A DNA stretch of 64,000 bases from Papillibacter cinnamivorans DSM 12816 (GCF_900176335.1 NZ_FWXW01000003.1:124001-188000); one strand, 5' to 3'. Counted from the first letter of the stretch, positions 1 to 7,157 are shown. The notes: a model not told the origin generated them from the sequence alone. A program made the numbers and translations.

Positions 1-320
1 TTTTTCGTTATTATGTAAATTTCTGTTTTCACAAGTCATTTCTTCCAGTATCGCCTCCTTCCTTCCTTCGCAGCACCGGGTTATCAGCCCTATTTTACTA
101 CTTAATTTTTACTTTTCAAGTATTTTTTGTAATTTTTTCTTTTTTGTTCCATTCTCGAGCGTTCATCACCTCCGTTCGTCCGCCGTTTTCCCGTTTCTGT
201 CTGCGAACTGAAGATCCGGAATAGCTATCACTCCTTTCCCGGCAGTCTATCTCTCTTCATATCCTTTTTCCGTTCGGCTCATGCGCTGCGCTCGTCATTG
301 TCCTGGTTCCGGCCGCGTTT
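1..320. other. A+T-rich intergenic stretch, no gene seen
   Basis: The first ~180 bases are rich in T tracts and then grade into the G+C-rich repeat array. I see no ORF with a ribosome binding site, no RNA gene and no clear promoter on either strand. Confidence 0.5.
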
Positions 321-1250
321 CGGACAGGCTCCGCCGCGGAGACCAGACCTCCGGAAATTTACGCATGCTTCCGCCGGGGCTCTATACCCCATAAATTTCG
401 GACATGCTTTCGCCAAAGCCTTCTGCCCCTGAATTGTTGGACACGCTTGCGCCCACCGCGCGTTCCCGCTGCGGTTTCGCTTTCGGACAAGCTCCCGCCG
501 GCGGCTTGTGATCCGCCCGGATTTGCCCGCGCCCGCCACACGTCCCGTTCCATGTCTTTTGGAACCGGGCGGGCCGTTTTCCTCTTCTTCTGTTTTCATA
601 TTCATTCGGCGCTGGGAAGCTTTCGGCGCCGGCGCGGTCTTTCACCTCCTGCGCCGTGCCGGGGCTTTCCCCGACCGGAATGAGCGTATGGAATGGAAAT
701 ATCCTTATGGGCAGGCTCACGCAAAGGCTCGGTGCCTTCGGAATTTTTGAGCATGCTCACGCGGGGGTCCGATGACCCGGGATTTTCAGGCAAGCTCGCG
801 CGAGGCCGTAGGACCCAAAATTCGGCGCAGGCTCACGCCCACCGCGCATTCGGGCTGCAGTTTTCTTTTCGGGCATGCTCCCGCCAACGGACACCGTTTT
901 CTCCGTCCGTCCGGATTTGCCCACGCCCGCCACAGGTCCTGTTCCACGTCTTTTGGAACCGGGCGAGCCGCTTGCTCAATTTTGCTGTTTGTATATTCAT
1001 TCGGCACGGAGCAGCATCCGGCAGCGGTGCGGCGATTGTCACGCCGCAAGGGACACGGAACGGTTTCCGTCCGGAATGAGCAAGAATGTGGGTTTTCGCT
1101 TTTGGGCAGGCTCTCGCCGGAGCCTGCCGCCTTCCGAATTTTAAGAAGGCTTACGCCGGAGCTTCCCGCCCCGGGATTTTTATGCAAGCTTCCGCCGGGG
1201 TCCGACGCCCCGCAATGAAAAACTGAATATAGAAATGCTTCCGCAAACCA
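320..1250. repeat. Degenerate 39-bp tandem repeat array
   Basis: A motif close to CA(T/G/A)GCT(T/C)NCGCC recurs at about 326, 365, 404, 443 and 489, then 713, 753, 792, 829 and 875, then 1108, 1147 and 1186. Spacing is almost always 39 bp, with 37, 40 and 46-bp exceptions. Between motifs many units carry a short inverted repeat of the type GGGG...CCCC followed by an A/T-rich ATTTT stretch. Because 39 is a multiple of three, minus-strand reading frames show a 13-residue periodicity, but no ORF here has a convincing start or family. Units are too diverged and lack unique spacers, so this is not a CRISPR array. Function unknown. Confidence 0.75.
440..1110. repeat. Two diverged ~390-bp direct copies within the array
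   Basis: The block near 440-720 is repeated at about 830-1110. Shared landmarks include CGCCCACCGCGC (447/834), GATTTGCCC-CGCCCGCCACA (521/913), a TCTTTTGGAACCGGGCG box, an ATTCATTCGGC box and the final TCCGGAATGAGC-type box that leads back into 39-bp units. This suggests segmental duplication of part of the array followed by divergence. Confidence 0.6.
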
Positions 1251-1423
1251 GGCGTTTCCGCCACGGTTTACACGCAGGAAAGCCGACGCCAGGATCTGCA
1301 GCCAAATCACCGCTTTGCGGCCGGTATCCTCCAGCCCGGTCTCCGGTCATTCTCCCGGGGACAATTTCCGTTTTCGGCGTTATCGCCCTCACCGCTGAAC
1401 GCGGCGGAAAAACGGAAATAAAA

Positions 1424-1450
1424 AAGCCGTTCAGGTTACCTGAACGGCTC
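1424..1450 (-). terminator. Intrinsic terminator downstream of the minus-strand GEMM-I aptamer
   Basis: Twelve-base perfect arms (1425-1436 and 1438-1449) with a one-base formal loop are followed on the minus strand by TTTTTATTT. It lies about 20 bases after the aptamer, the usual place for a riboswitch-controlled terminator. Confidence 0.85.
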
Positions 1451-1464
1451 AATGCATATAGCAT

Positions 1465-1562
1465 GAGATACATTTTCGGCAACCGGCTGTCTTAATCCTT
1501 CCGGATTTTAGACCCTTGGTTTTGCGTCCCTGCCTTTCGGCAGGTTTGCTATTATCGCTCTG
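1465..1562 (-). ncRNA. GEMM-I cyclic dinucleotide riboswitch (orphan, minus strand)
   Basis: Read on the minus strand this shows the GEMM-I core: GCAAACC, a stem capped by a GAAA tetraloop, GGGACGCAAAACC, then GGTCTAA and GACAGCCGGTTGCC. These match the conserved joining regions and the tetraloop/receptor of the family (Rfam GEMM_RNA_motif). A strong promoter lies upstream and a perfect terminator downstream, so it should act by transcription control. The base just 5' of GCAAACC is A. No convincing ORF follows; transcription would run into the 39-bp repeat array. Confidence 0.9.
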
Positions 1563-1593
1563 TAACGATATTCAATTATATGGATACACTGTT

Positions 1594-1622
1594 ATATTAA
1601 ATCCAAGATTTACATTTGTCAA
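1594..1622 (-). promoter_or_regulatory. Sigma-A promoter for the minus-strand riboswitch
   Basis: On the minus strand TTGACA (1617-1622), a 17-bp spacer and TAATAT (1594-1599) form a near-consensus promoter. The start would fall about 10-25 bases before the aptamer. Confidence 0.8.
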
Positions 1623-1673
1623 CACTTTTTTATCTGTTTCGACTCGATTCTTCATTGGAAACACAGATATGAA

Positions 1674-1702
1674 TTGCGCCGGAGCATAAGAAATGCTACA
1701 AT
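1674..1702 (+). promoter_or_regulatory. Probable promoter of the sortase gene
   Basis: TTGCGC (1674-1679), 17-bp spacer, TACAAT (1697-1702), placed about 30 bases before the sortase start. The -35 box is imperfect. Confidence 0.5.
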
Positions 1703-1733
1703 AGCCTCATATTCAGCCAATCCCGGAGGAAAT

Positions 1734-2717
1734 ATGAAAAAGCCAAAGAAGTTCAGATTCACCATTGCCCGGATTCTCGTGATTGCCGGGCTGGTGGTTT
1801 TTTTGTCCGCGATGGCTTATGAGGCATATCAGTATCCCTGGTCCACCATATTCGGCGGAAGCCAGGCCGAAGACGCCGTCCCGGACCCCACGCCAATCGT
1901 GCTGGACAAGGAAGACGCGGGCGCCGACATCGTGGATGAGCCCGAAGCTTCCGTTTCTCCCACGCCGGAAGCAACCGCCAACCTGCCGGGAGACGAAACG
2001 GAAGCCGTCGATCCCCTTTCCCAATATGTGCAGCTGGGGATCCTTAAAATTCCAAAATTGAAAGTGTCGCAGTATATACTCGAAGGAACCAAACGGCAGA
2101 TGCGTTACGGCGTGGGACATGTGACGGGGACCGCCGCAGTGGGCCAGGCGGGAAACTGCGCCATCGCGGGACACCGGCCCTATCCTTTCCGTTATCTGGA
2201 CAAGCTCGTGTCGGGCGACAGCATCATATTAAAAGCAGACGACCACGTATACACCTATACAGTCTACGACAGCTTTGCCGTTTTGCCCAACGAAACATGG
2301 GTATTAAATACTGTGGATGGCGAGCCGTATGCCCTGACGCTCATCACCTGCACACCATACATGGTTTCCAGCCACCGGCTGATTGTACGCGCGCGGCTTA
2401 CGGACGTCGACGGGATGACACCGGGAGCTTTCTACGGAACGCCGGCAGAGCCCTCTTCCCCCGCGGCGGAGGAAACCACATTGCCGGAAGCCACGGAGCC
2501 CGCTCTTTCTGTGGAAGAAGAAACAATCTCTCCTTCGGCGCCTCAGGTTTCGGAAGAGCCTTCGAGCGCGGCGGGGTTGCCGGTGCCGGAAGAGATTTCG
2601 CCTTCTCCCGATTCCGCGTACTCCGGCGAAGAAACGGCCGGCGAAGGAGCATTCTCCGAGCCGTCCGCGGCGCCTGAAACGGGTTCCACAGACGGCGGCG
2701 AGCCTCCGGCAGCCTGA
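1734..2717 (+). CDS. Sortase, class D-like, with acidic C-terminal tail
   Basis: A membrane-anchored cysteine transpeptidase of 327 residues that would join sorting-signal proteins to the cell wall. The start at 1734 has GGAGGA 4 bases upstream. Residues 1-9 are basic and 11-29 form one membrane segment. The sortase fold lies at about 95-230, with catalytic His147 (AGHRP), Cys206 (TLITCTPY) and Arg215 (SHRLIVRA). The TCTP-Y...HRL pattern fits class C/D enzymes; with a single N-terminal anchor and no C-terminal one, class D is more likely. The last ~95 residues are low-complexity Pro/Ser/Glu/Ala, which is unusual. No LPxTG-type substrate is visible nearby. It lies between divergent GEMM-I riboswitch units but has its own promoter and no aptamer. 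Confidence 0.85.
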   Translation: MKKPKKFRFTIARILVIAGLVVFLSAMAYEAYQYPWSTIFGGSQAEDAVPDPTPIVLDKEDAGADIVDEPEASVSPTPEATANLPGDETEAVDPLSQYVQLGILKIPKLKVSQYILEGTKRQMRYGVGHVTGTAAVGQAGNCAIAGHRPYPFRYLDKLVSGDSIILKADDHVYTYTVYDSFAVLPNETWVLNTVDGEPYALTLITCTPYMVSSHRLIVRARLTDVDGMTPGAFYGTPAEPSSPAAEETTLPEATEPALSVEEETISPSAPQVSEEPSSAAGLPVPEEISPSPDSAYSGEETAGEGAFSEPSAAPETGSTDGGEPPAA

Positions 2718-2795
2718 TTTTTTCGAAAATAAGCCATTTTATTATACAATTCAGCAAATTTTTGCTAAAGTTTTAAAAATTTTTGATTTAAATGA

Positions 2796-2824
2796 TTGAC
2801 AAACGTCGGTTTTTAGGATATTAT
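2796..2824 (+). promoter_or_regulatory. Sigma-A promoter for the tandem riboswitch/CAP transcript
   Basis: TTGACA (2796-2801), 17-bp spacer, TATTAT (2819-2824). The transcript would start near 2831, giving a leader of about 350 nt with two aptamers. Confidence 0.85.
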
Positions 2825-2856
2825 GGTAACCACCAAGAAATATATCCTTATATTAA

Positions 2857-2954
2857 ACACATACCGATACTAGCAAACCTGCCGAAAGGCAGGGACGCAA
2901 AGCCAAGGGTCTAAGGTCCAAACGGACTATGACAGCCGGTTGCCGAAAATGTGT
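2857..2954 (+). ncRNA. GEMM-I cyclic dinucleotide riboswitch, aptamer A of tandem
   Basis: It contains GCAAACC, a GAAA-capped stem, GGGACGCAAAGCC, GGTCTAA and GACAGCCGGTTGCC. P1 closes by ACACAT (2857-2862) with ATGTGT (2949-2954). The base before GCAAACC is A. It is followed by an intrinsic terminator at 2973-3010. Confidence 0.93.
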
Positions 2955-2972
2955 CTCATTTATTTTAAATGG

Positions 2973-3010
2973 GCTTCGTTCAGGCAATCTGAGCGGAGCT
3001 TTCCTTATTT
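2973..3010 (+). terminator. Intrinsic terminator between the two aptamers
   Basis: Stem 2973-2983 pairs with 2989-2999 over 11 bp (G-T pairs included), with a 5-base loop and then TTTCCTTATTTT. This is the expected expression platform of aptamer A. Confidence 0.8.
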
Positions 3011-3016
3011 TACCTA

Positions 3017-3112
3017 CACATACCGATAATGGCAAACCTGCCGAAAGACAGGGACGCAAAGCCAAGGGTCTAAGGTCCAAACGGACTATGACAGCCGGTT
3101 GCCGAAAATGTG
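3017..3112 (+). ncRNA. GEMM-I cyclic dinucleotide riboswitch, aptamer B of tandem
   Basis: It is nearly identical in core to aptamer A, with P1 formed by CACAT (3017-3021) and ATGTG (3108-3112). The base before GCAAACC is G instead of A. It is followed by a hairpin that covers part of the ribosome binding site rather than by a T-tract terminator, so its platform looks translational. Confidence 0.93.
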
Positions 3113-3128
3113 ATGCAGTCGTGATCAC

Positions 3129-3172
3129 CCGTTTTGCATCAGATTTTCAGCCACATCTGATGCAGAACGGAG
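3129..3172 (+). promoter_or_regulatory. Ribosome-site sequestering hairpin of aptamer B
   Basis: Positions 3129-3144 pair with 3155-3170 over 16 bp (one G-T), closing a 10-base loop. The 3' arm includes the GG of the GGAG ribosome site (3169-3172). TGATGCA (3111-3117) can instead pair with TGCATCA (3135-3141) inside the 5' arm, and it overlaps the 3' strand of P1 (3108-3112). Aptamer closure and release of the ribosome site therefore look mutually exclusive. Confidence 0.7.
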
Positions 3173-3181
3173 ATGCTATAC

Positions 3182-3829
3182 ATGTTGAAAAATCGAATAT
3201 CGAAATTTGCGGCTCTGCTTCTGGCGGTCAGCATGACCGTCGTCCTGGCAACGCCGGCCGCGGCAGCGGAAGAAGCTCCGCTGAAAACATCCTTCTACAG
3301 CGTCTGGACTTCGCTCCAGTCCCGGACCGGCACACTCCCGGCCGAAGAAACCGCACCTGAAAACTCAGAAAACACATCCATCCAGGAAACCATGGCCACG
3401 CCCGAAGTCACCCAATCTCAGGAAGACACAAGCGCAAAGACCATCTCCGAATTTAAATCCGAAGTGGTCCGGCTGGTGAACGAGGAGCGGAAGAACGCGG
3501 GACTCAATACTCTGACTACCATGGACATTCTCGCGGAAATGGCAGACGTCCGGGCAAAAGAATCCGCCGGGAGCTTTTCCCACACACGGCCCGACGGGAC
3601 CAGATGTTTCACCATCTTTGCCCAGTATTCGCTTACATACCGGTCCGCCGGAGAAAATCTCGCCTTCGGATTCTCCACCCCCGAAGCGGTGGTGGAAGCA
3701 TGGATGAATTCCCCCTCTCACAAGGCGAACATTCTCAGCGAAAAATATACCTACATCGGAATCGGCTACTACCTCAAGGACAACGGAAAAATTTACTGTT
3801 CCCAGCTGTTTTACACCCCTCAGTCCTAA
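3182..3829 (+). CDS. Secreted CAP-domain (SCP/PR-1) protein
   Basis: A 215-residue exported protein. I chose the ATG at 3182 because GGAGA at 3169-3173 is 8 bases upstream; the in-frame ATG at 3173 would sit on the ribosome site itself. Residues 1-29 are a signal peptide (basic start, LLLAVSMTVVLA, ATPAAAA cleavage region). A Thr/Glu-rich linker follows to about 90, then a CAP domain to the end, with VNEERKNAGL, FSHTRPDG, AGENLAFG, WMNSPSHKANIL and YIGIGYY. Such proteins occur as wall or spore-coat-associated proteins in Firmicutes; the biochemical role is generally unknown. The two GEMM-I aptamers in its leader tie it to cyclic dinucleotide signalling, as for other surface proteins in clostridia. 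Confidence 0.9.
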   Translation: MLKNRISKFAALLLAVSMTVVLATPAAAAEEAPLKTSFYSVWTSLQSRTGTLPAEETAPENSENTSIQETMATPEVTQSQEDTSAKTISEFKSEVVRLVNEERKNAGLNTLTTMDILAEMADVRAKESAGSFSHTRPDGTRCFTIFAQYSLTYRSAGENLAFGFSTPEAVVEAWMNSPSHKANILSEKYTYIGIGYYLKDNGKIYCSQLFYTPQS

Positions 3830-3865
3830 CGCTTTCATCCCTCCAAACATATTGCCACCGACAAT

Positions 3866-3908
3866 GAAAAACTCCCTTCCGAAGGGCCTCCGGAAGGGAG
3901 TTTTTCAT
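3866..3908. terminator. Bidirectional intrinsic terminator
   Basis: ACTCCCTTCCG (3871-3881) pairs with CGGAAGGGAGT (3891-3901), flanked by AAAAA and TTTTT. It ends the CAP gene and could also stop minus-strand transcription coming from 4049. Confidence 0.85.
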
Positions 3909-4048
3909 TGTGCGAATGAAGTGGAATATCGAAACCGTTTCTTTCCTGTAGTATCCGTGAGTTATTTCTTCGAAAAAGCGCAATAATTTCAGAATTCCCG
4001 GTTATGTTTCCCGACTAACTTTTATCGTTCTATCGGTCTTCCCTTTGC

Positions 4049-4621
4049 TTAGACTATATCAAATCGACCTTCTTTCCTCCGGTTCGCTTTTGGCACTTGA
4101 GCGGGGTACCCTAAGGTAATAGCACATAAGAAATTTCCTTTGGCCGGGGCGAAATTTTCCTTAATCCTGTCTGAAAGACCAGCCTCACTCGGGGCGGTCA
4201 TTACGCAAGTACCTAGTCCTTTGTCATAGGCAGCCAAAACCAAGTTTTCTACCGCAGCCGCAACGCCCAGTATAGAGGTAATATCTTCATTAAGCTCTTC
4301 CTTTAGCAAAAAGGCCAATATAATCACGGGTGCGTTTCCTAAAGAGGTAATGAAAGATCCGGCCACTTTTACTGCTTCAGGATTATTAAAGACTTGCTCC
4401 AACTTGGGTCGGAACTTAATGTAGGTTTCTTCCATATACCCCAAATAGTCACTGCGCTTTTCTTTACTCATAACGGCACAAAAGTACCAGGGTTGCTGGT
4501 TGGTACCTGAAGGAGCCATTACAGCAGCCTGGAGCACCTCTCGCACCAATTCTTCGGATACCAGCTTGTCATCATATTTACGGATACTACGTCTTCCATA
4601 GAGTACATCATTAAATTCCAT
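4049..4621 (-). CDS. Nitroreductase-family flavoprotein
   Basis: A 190-residue FMN-dependent NAD(P)H oxidoreductase of the nitroreductase superfamily. The N-terminal RRSIRKYDD, then APSGTNQQPWYF, the central GVAAAVENLVLAAYDKGLGT and ITLGYPAQ are typical FMN and cofactor contacts; length is normal. It lies downstream of the Old Yellow Enzyme gene on the same strand (94-bp gap, no obvious promoter) and is probably co-transcribed with it. The substrate cannot be read from sequence. The A+T-rich composition of this gene and its three neighbours suggests transfer. Confidence 0.85.
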   Translation of the reverse strand: MEFNDVLYGRRSIRKYDDKLVSEELVREVLQAAVMAPSGTNQQPWYFCAVMSKEKRSDYLGYMEETYIKFRPKLEQVFNNPEAVKVAGSFITSLGNAPVIILAFLLKEELNEDITSILGVAAAVENLVLAAYDKGLGTCVMTAPSEAGLSDRIKENFAPAKGNFLCAITLGYPAQVPKANRRKEGRFDIV

Positions 4622-4715
4622 GATATTTCTTCCTTTGTGGGAGTTTTTATATTTACTTTATAAATGCAGATGCCTAAAAAGATGTTGAAATGGATACCCG
4701 CAATCTATAATAATT

Positions 4716-5804
4716 TCACGCCTGGTTCTGTTTTTTTTGATAGTCTATAAAACATCCATGTTGAGGTGTTAGAAAGCATTTGCCGCAGGTAAGGCATGCC
4801 GCTTTGACAGACGTGCCTCTTTCCCAGCGATTTGGTAAGTCTGGTTCCCGAATAAGTGCACGGCAAAGTGAAATAGCCTCTATATCCCCGCTGTTTAGAA
4901 CGTCAATAATTTTCGTCGGCGAGCGGTATCCCCCAGCGCTAATAACTGCTGTGTTTACATTACTTGTAAGCCGCAGCGCATATTGTGCATTATATGCCTC
5001 ATCTTTTCTTCCACCTTGCGCAGAGGTGGATGAAGCATCTAGTCCAATACCGGCACTTACTTCAATAGCATCAATGCCGCGTTTATCAAGCCTTTTGCAG
5101 TACCATAAAACATCTGGTTCTATAATCCCACCTTCTGCTACATCATTGTAATTGATTTTAACAAGTACGGGATAGCTGTTTCCGACTTGCGTCCTAATCT
5201 CATCATAAACATCAAGCAATAGTTTAGATCGACCTTCAATGGGTCCCCCATATTGGTCTGTGCGATGGTTAAAAAGCGGACTCAGAAATTCATTTATTAG
5301 ATATCCGTGGGCGGCATGGATTTGTACGCCGTCTGCTCCGCATTCTTTACACCTTTGAGCTGCAACGCCATAGGCTTTCACAAGATCATGTATCTGAGTT
5401 TCTGTCATGGCTTTCCCCTTGAAAAGAGGGATATCCACATCAGAGGGTGAAAACGCATAGCCCGTACCGTCCAGTTCTTTTGCCTTGGCGCCACAATGTC
5501 CCAGCTGAACGACTATTTTGGAACCTTTTTTATGTACATCTTCAACGATACGCTTGAAACGCTCGCTAAAGCTGTCATCATAAATTTTTGTCATTCCAGC
5601 ATGTATACAAGAATTTAGTGCGACACCCATCATACCTGTGATGATAAGGCCAATTCCACCTAAAGCGAGGTCGTCGTAAATTTGACCAAGTAAGGGTTCA
5701 ATTTTACCGTTTTTAGCGCCAGCCGTTTCGATAGTAGCGCTGCGAATTAATCTGTTTTTTATGGATAAATTTCCGAGCGTTGCAGGTTCAAACATGGTTT
5801 TCAT
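4716..5804 (-). CDS. Old Yellow Enzyme family NADH:flavin oxidoreductase
   Basis: A 362-residue FMN-binding TIM barrel of the ene-reductase family. Visible are LSIKNRLIRSA at the start, VQLGHCGAKA, QIHAAHGYLINEFLSPLFN (His/Asn pair and active-site region), RTDQYGGPIEGR, and a C-terminal CLTCGKCFLT. It lacks the C-terminal FAD/NAD domains of 2-enoate reductases, so it is a single-domain enzyme. The neighbouring enoyl-CoA hydratase and nitroreductase suggest reduction of an unsaturated or nitro compound, but this is inference. A perfect inverted repeat at 5838-5858 overlaps its promoter. Confidence 0.88.
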   Translation of the reverse strand: MKTMFEPATLGNLSIKNRLIRSATIETAGAKNGKIEPLLGQIYDDLALGGIGLIITGMMGVALNSCIHAGMTKIYDDSFSERFKRIVEDVHKKGSKIVVQLGHCGAKAKELDGTGYAFSPSDVDIPLFKGKAMTETQIHDLVKAYGVAAQRCKECGADGVQIHAAHGYLINEFLSPLFNHRTDQYGGPIEGRSKLLLDVYDEIRTQVGNSYPVLVKINYNDVAEGGIIEPDVLWYCKRLDKRGIDAIEVSAGIGLDASSTSAQGGRKDEAYNAQYALRLTSNVNTAVISAGGYRSPTKIIDVLNSGDIEAISLCRALIREPDLPNRWERGTSVKAACLTCGKCFLTPQHGCFIDYQKKQNQA

Positions 5805-5837
5805 ATAGTATCACCTTCGTTATTCATTGAAGCGCAT

Positions 5838-5868
5838 GTGTAACAATTGCGGTTACACTTCTGGACAA
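5838..5868 (-). promoter_or_regulatory. Promoter with operator-like dyad before the Old Yellow Enzyme gene
   Basis: GTGTAAC (5838-5844) and GTTACAC (5852-5858) form a perfect 7-7-7 inverted repeat. It sits between a TTGTCC -35 box (5863-5868, minus strand) and a weak -10 region (5840-5845). The 15-bp core TAAC-ATTG--GTTA recurs before the enoyl-CoA hydratase gene. Confidence 0.65.
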
Positions 5869-5872
5869 AAAA

Positions 5873-6310
5873 TTATTCTATCTCCAATCCGTTCTTTTCA
5901 GACATTGGTTTAAGCACTTGATATAAGGTATAAGAAGCCAAACTATCTTCAAAGGCTTTTTGCGCTGCAAGAAGAGGTTCCCTCGTGGTATCTAAAATAT
6001 ATGCGCCTATAGGGCATTGAGGATGGGGATTTTTATGCATATCGAAGAGACGATCTTCTTGTGAACGAACGGCATTGTAAATATCCAACAAAGAAATGTC
6101 GCGAGGATTTTTGCACAATTGAGCTCCTTTGATACCACTATGGGTAGATACAATTCCAGCTTTCTTTAATTGCGCCAGGATGCGCCTTATTACCACAGGG
6201 TTTGTGCCAACACTAAGTGCCATTCCCTCTGAGTTTTGCGGATCATCCTTAAAAAAAACTAAAATTGCAAGCACATGGACAGCAACCGTGAACTGTGTAT
6301 TTAGACGCAT
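5873..6310 (-). CDS. Rrf2-family transcriptional regulator
   Basis: A 145-residue winged-helix regulator. The start at 6310 (MRLNTQFTVAVH, the usual Rrf2 opening) has AGGTGA 5 bases upstream; a GTG three codons earlier is possible. The helix-turn-helix falls near residues 30-65 (NPVVIRRILAQLKKAGIV). Only two cysteines follow (CKN, CPIG), fewer than the three that bind the cluster in IscR/NsrR, so this may be a cluster-free, YwnA-like member. It lies inside the cassette and probably represses it and itself. Confidence 0.87.
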   Translation of the reverse strand: MRLNTQFTVAVHVLAILVFFKDDPQNSEGMALSVGTNPVVIRRILAQLKKAGIVSTHSGIKGAQLCKNPRDISLLDIYNAVRSQEDRLFDMHKNPHPQCPIGAYILDTTREPLLAAQKAFEDSLASYTLYQVLKPMSEKNGLEIE

Positions 6311-6322
6311 ACATATCACCTA

Positions 6323-6356
6323 TTATAATTATGGTAATAGGAATGCGACTTGTCAA
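6323..6356 (-). promoter_or_regulatory. Promoter and dyad of the Rrf2 gene
   Basis: On the minus strand TTGACA (6351-6356), 17-bp spacer, CATAAT (6328-6333). The imperfect dyad ATTA...TAAT (6322-6338) overlaps the -10 box and resembles the two operator-like sites at 5838 and 7204, suggesting autoregulation. Confidence 0.65.
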
Positions 6357-6383
6357 TATATTGTTATTGGCTTCTTCACTATA

Positions 6384-7157
6384 TTAAAGTCCTTTAAAAA
6401 CAGGTTTTCTTTTTGATAAAAAAGCCATTACTGCTTCAAGATGATCCTTCGTATTACCCGAATCATCAAATACCCTCGCTTCTAGTTCACGATATTCATC
6501 ATAGTCTTTATAAAAATGATCATATATTAATTTCTTTTGTAACGCGACCGTTAGCGGGGCTTTTTCCTTTAACTTTTCAGCGAATTCTTTTGTCGCTATT
6601 TGCAGTTGGTCTTCAGGTACAAGTTTAGTGGCTAAACCAAGTGTATATGCGCTTTCACCCTTAATGGGAGTGCCGAGCATCATTAACTCTAAAGTTTTCG
6701 ACAGACCTACGATATGGTATAAGTGATATAAGCTTCCGGTATCCCCCGTTAATCCCACGCCTATAAATGCGGAGATAAGAGAACTTTTTTCAGACATGAT
6801 TCTAAAATCACATGCAAGTGCTAGGCCGAAGCCGGCACCCGCAGCTGTACCATTTATCATAGCCACCACGGGCTTTGAGCATTTTTTCACCGCACCACTC
6901 ATGCCACTGGTAATTATTGCATTCTCATATGATATATAACCTTTCGTCTGCATGGCCTTAACATCCCCGCCAGCAGAAAAATTTTTCCCGCTACCGGTTA
7001 TTATGACAGCCTTAACACGCTCATCTCTGTCACACTCTTCAAAAACCTCTGTTGTTTCACGAAACGCATCAATACTAAAGGCGTTTCCTGCCTCCGGTCG
7101 GTTTAACGTTATCGTAGCAATTCCATCAGTAACTTCATAGATAAGTGTTTTATACAT
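6384..7157 (-). CDS. Enoyl-CoA hydratase/isomerase family protein
   Basis: A 257-residue crotonase-fold protein acting on acyl-CoA thioesters. It shows ITLNRPEAGNAF, the oxyanion-hole stretch ITGSGKNFSAGGDV and the second one INGTAAGAGFGLALACDFRI. The usual second catalytic Glu region reads GLTGDTGSLYHL, with Asp/Thr where hydratases often have Glu, so it may be an isomerase or another crotonase-family activity. It starts with AGGAGG close upstream and has its own promoter overlapped by a perfect TAACTA-TTG-TAGTTA dyad. The gene is A+T rich like its neighbours. Confidence 0.85.
   Translation of the reverse strand: MYKTLIYEVTDGIATITLNRPEAGNAFSIDAFRETTEVFEECDRDERVKAVIITGSGKNFSAGGDVKAMQTKGYISYENAIITSGMSGAVKKCSKPVVAMINGTAAGAGFGLALACDFRIMSEKSSLISAFIGVGLTGDTGSLYHLYHIVGLSKTLELMMLGTPIKGESAYTLGLATKLVPEDQLQIATKEFAEKLKEKAPLTVALQKKLIYDHFYKDYDEYRELEARVFDDSGNTKDHLEAVMAFLSKRKPVFKGL

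Noticed and set aside
320-1250. Possible CRISPR array
   Set aside because: Units are diverged, contiguous and without unique spacers of constant length, and no cas genes are present.
786-1310. Minus-strand frame of 174 codons with 13-residue repeats
   Set aside because: No ribosome site, no recognisable domain, and the periodicity is fully explained by the 39-bp DNA repeat. Kept as repeat rather than gene.
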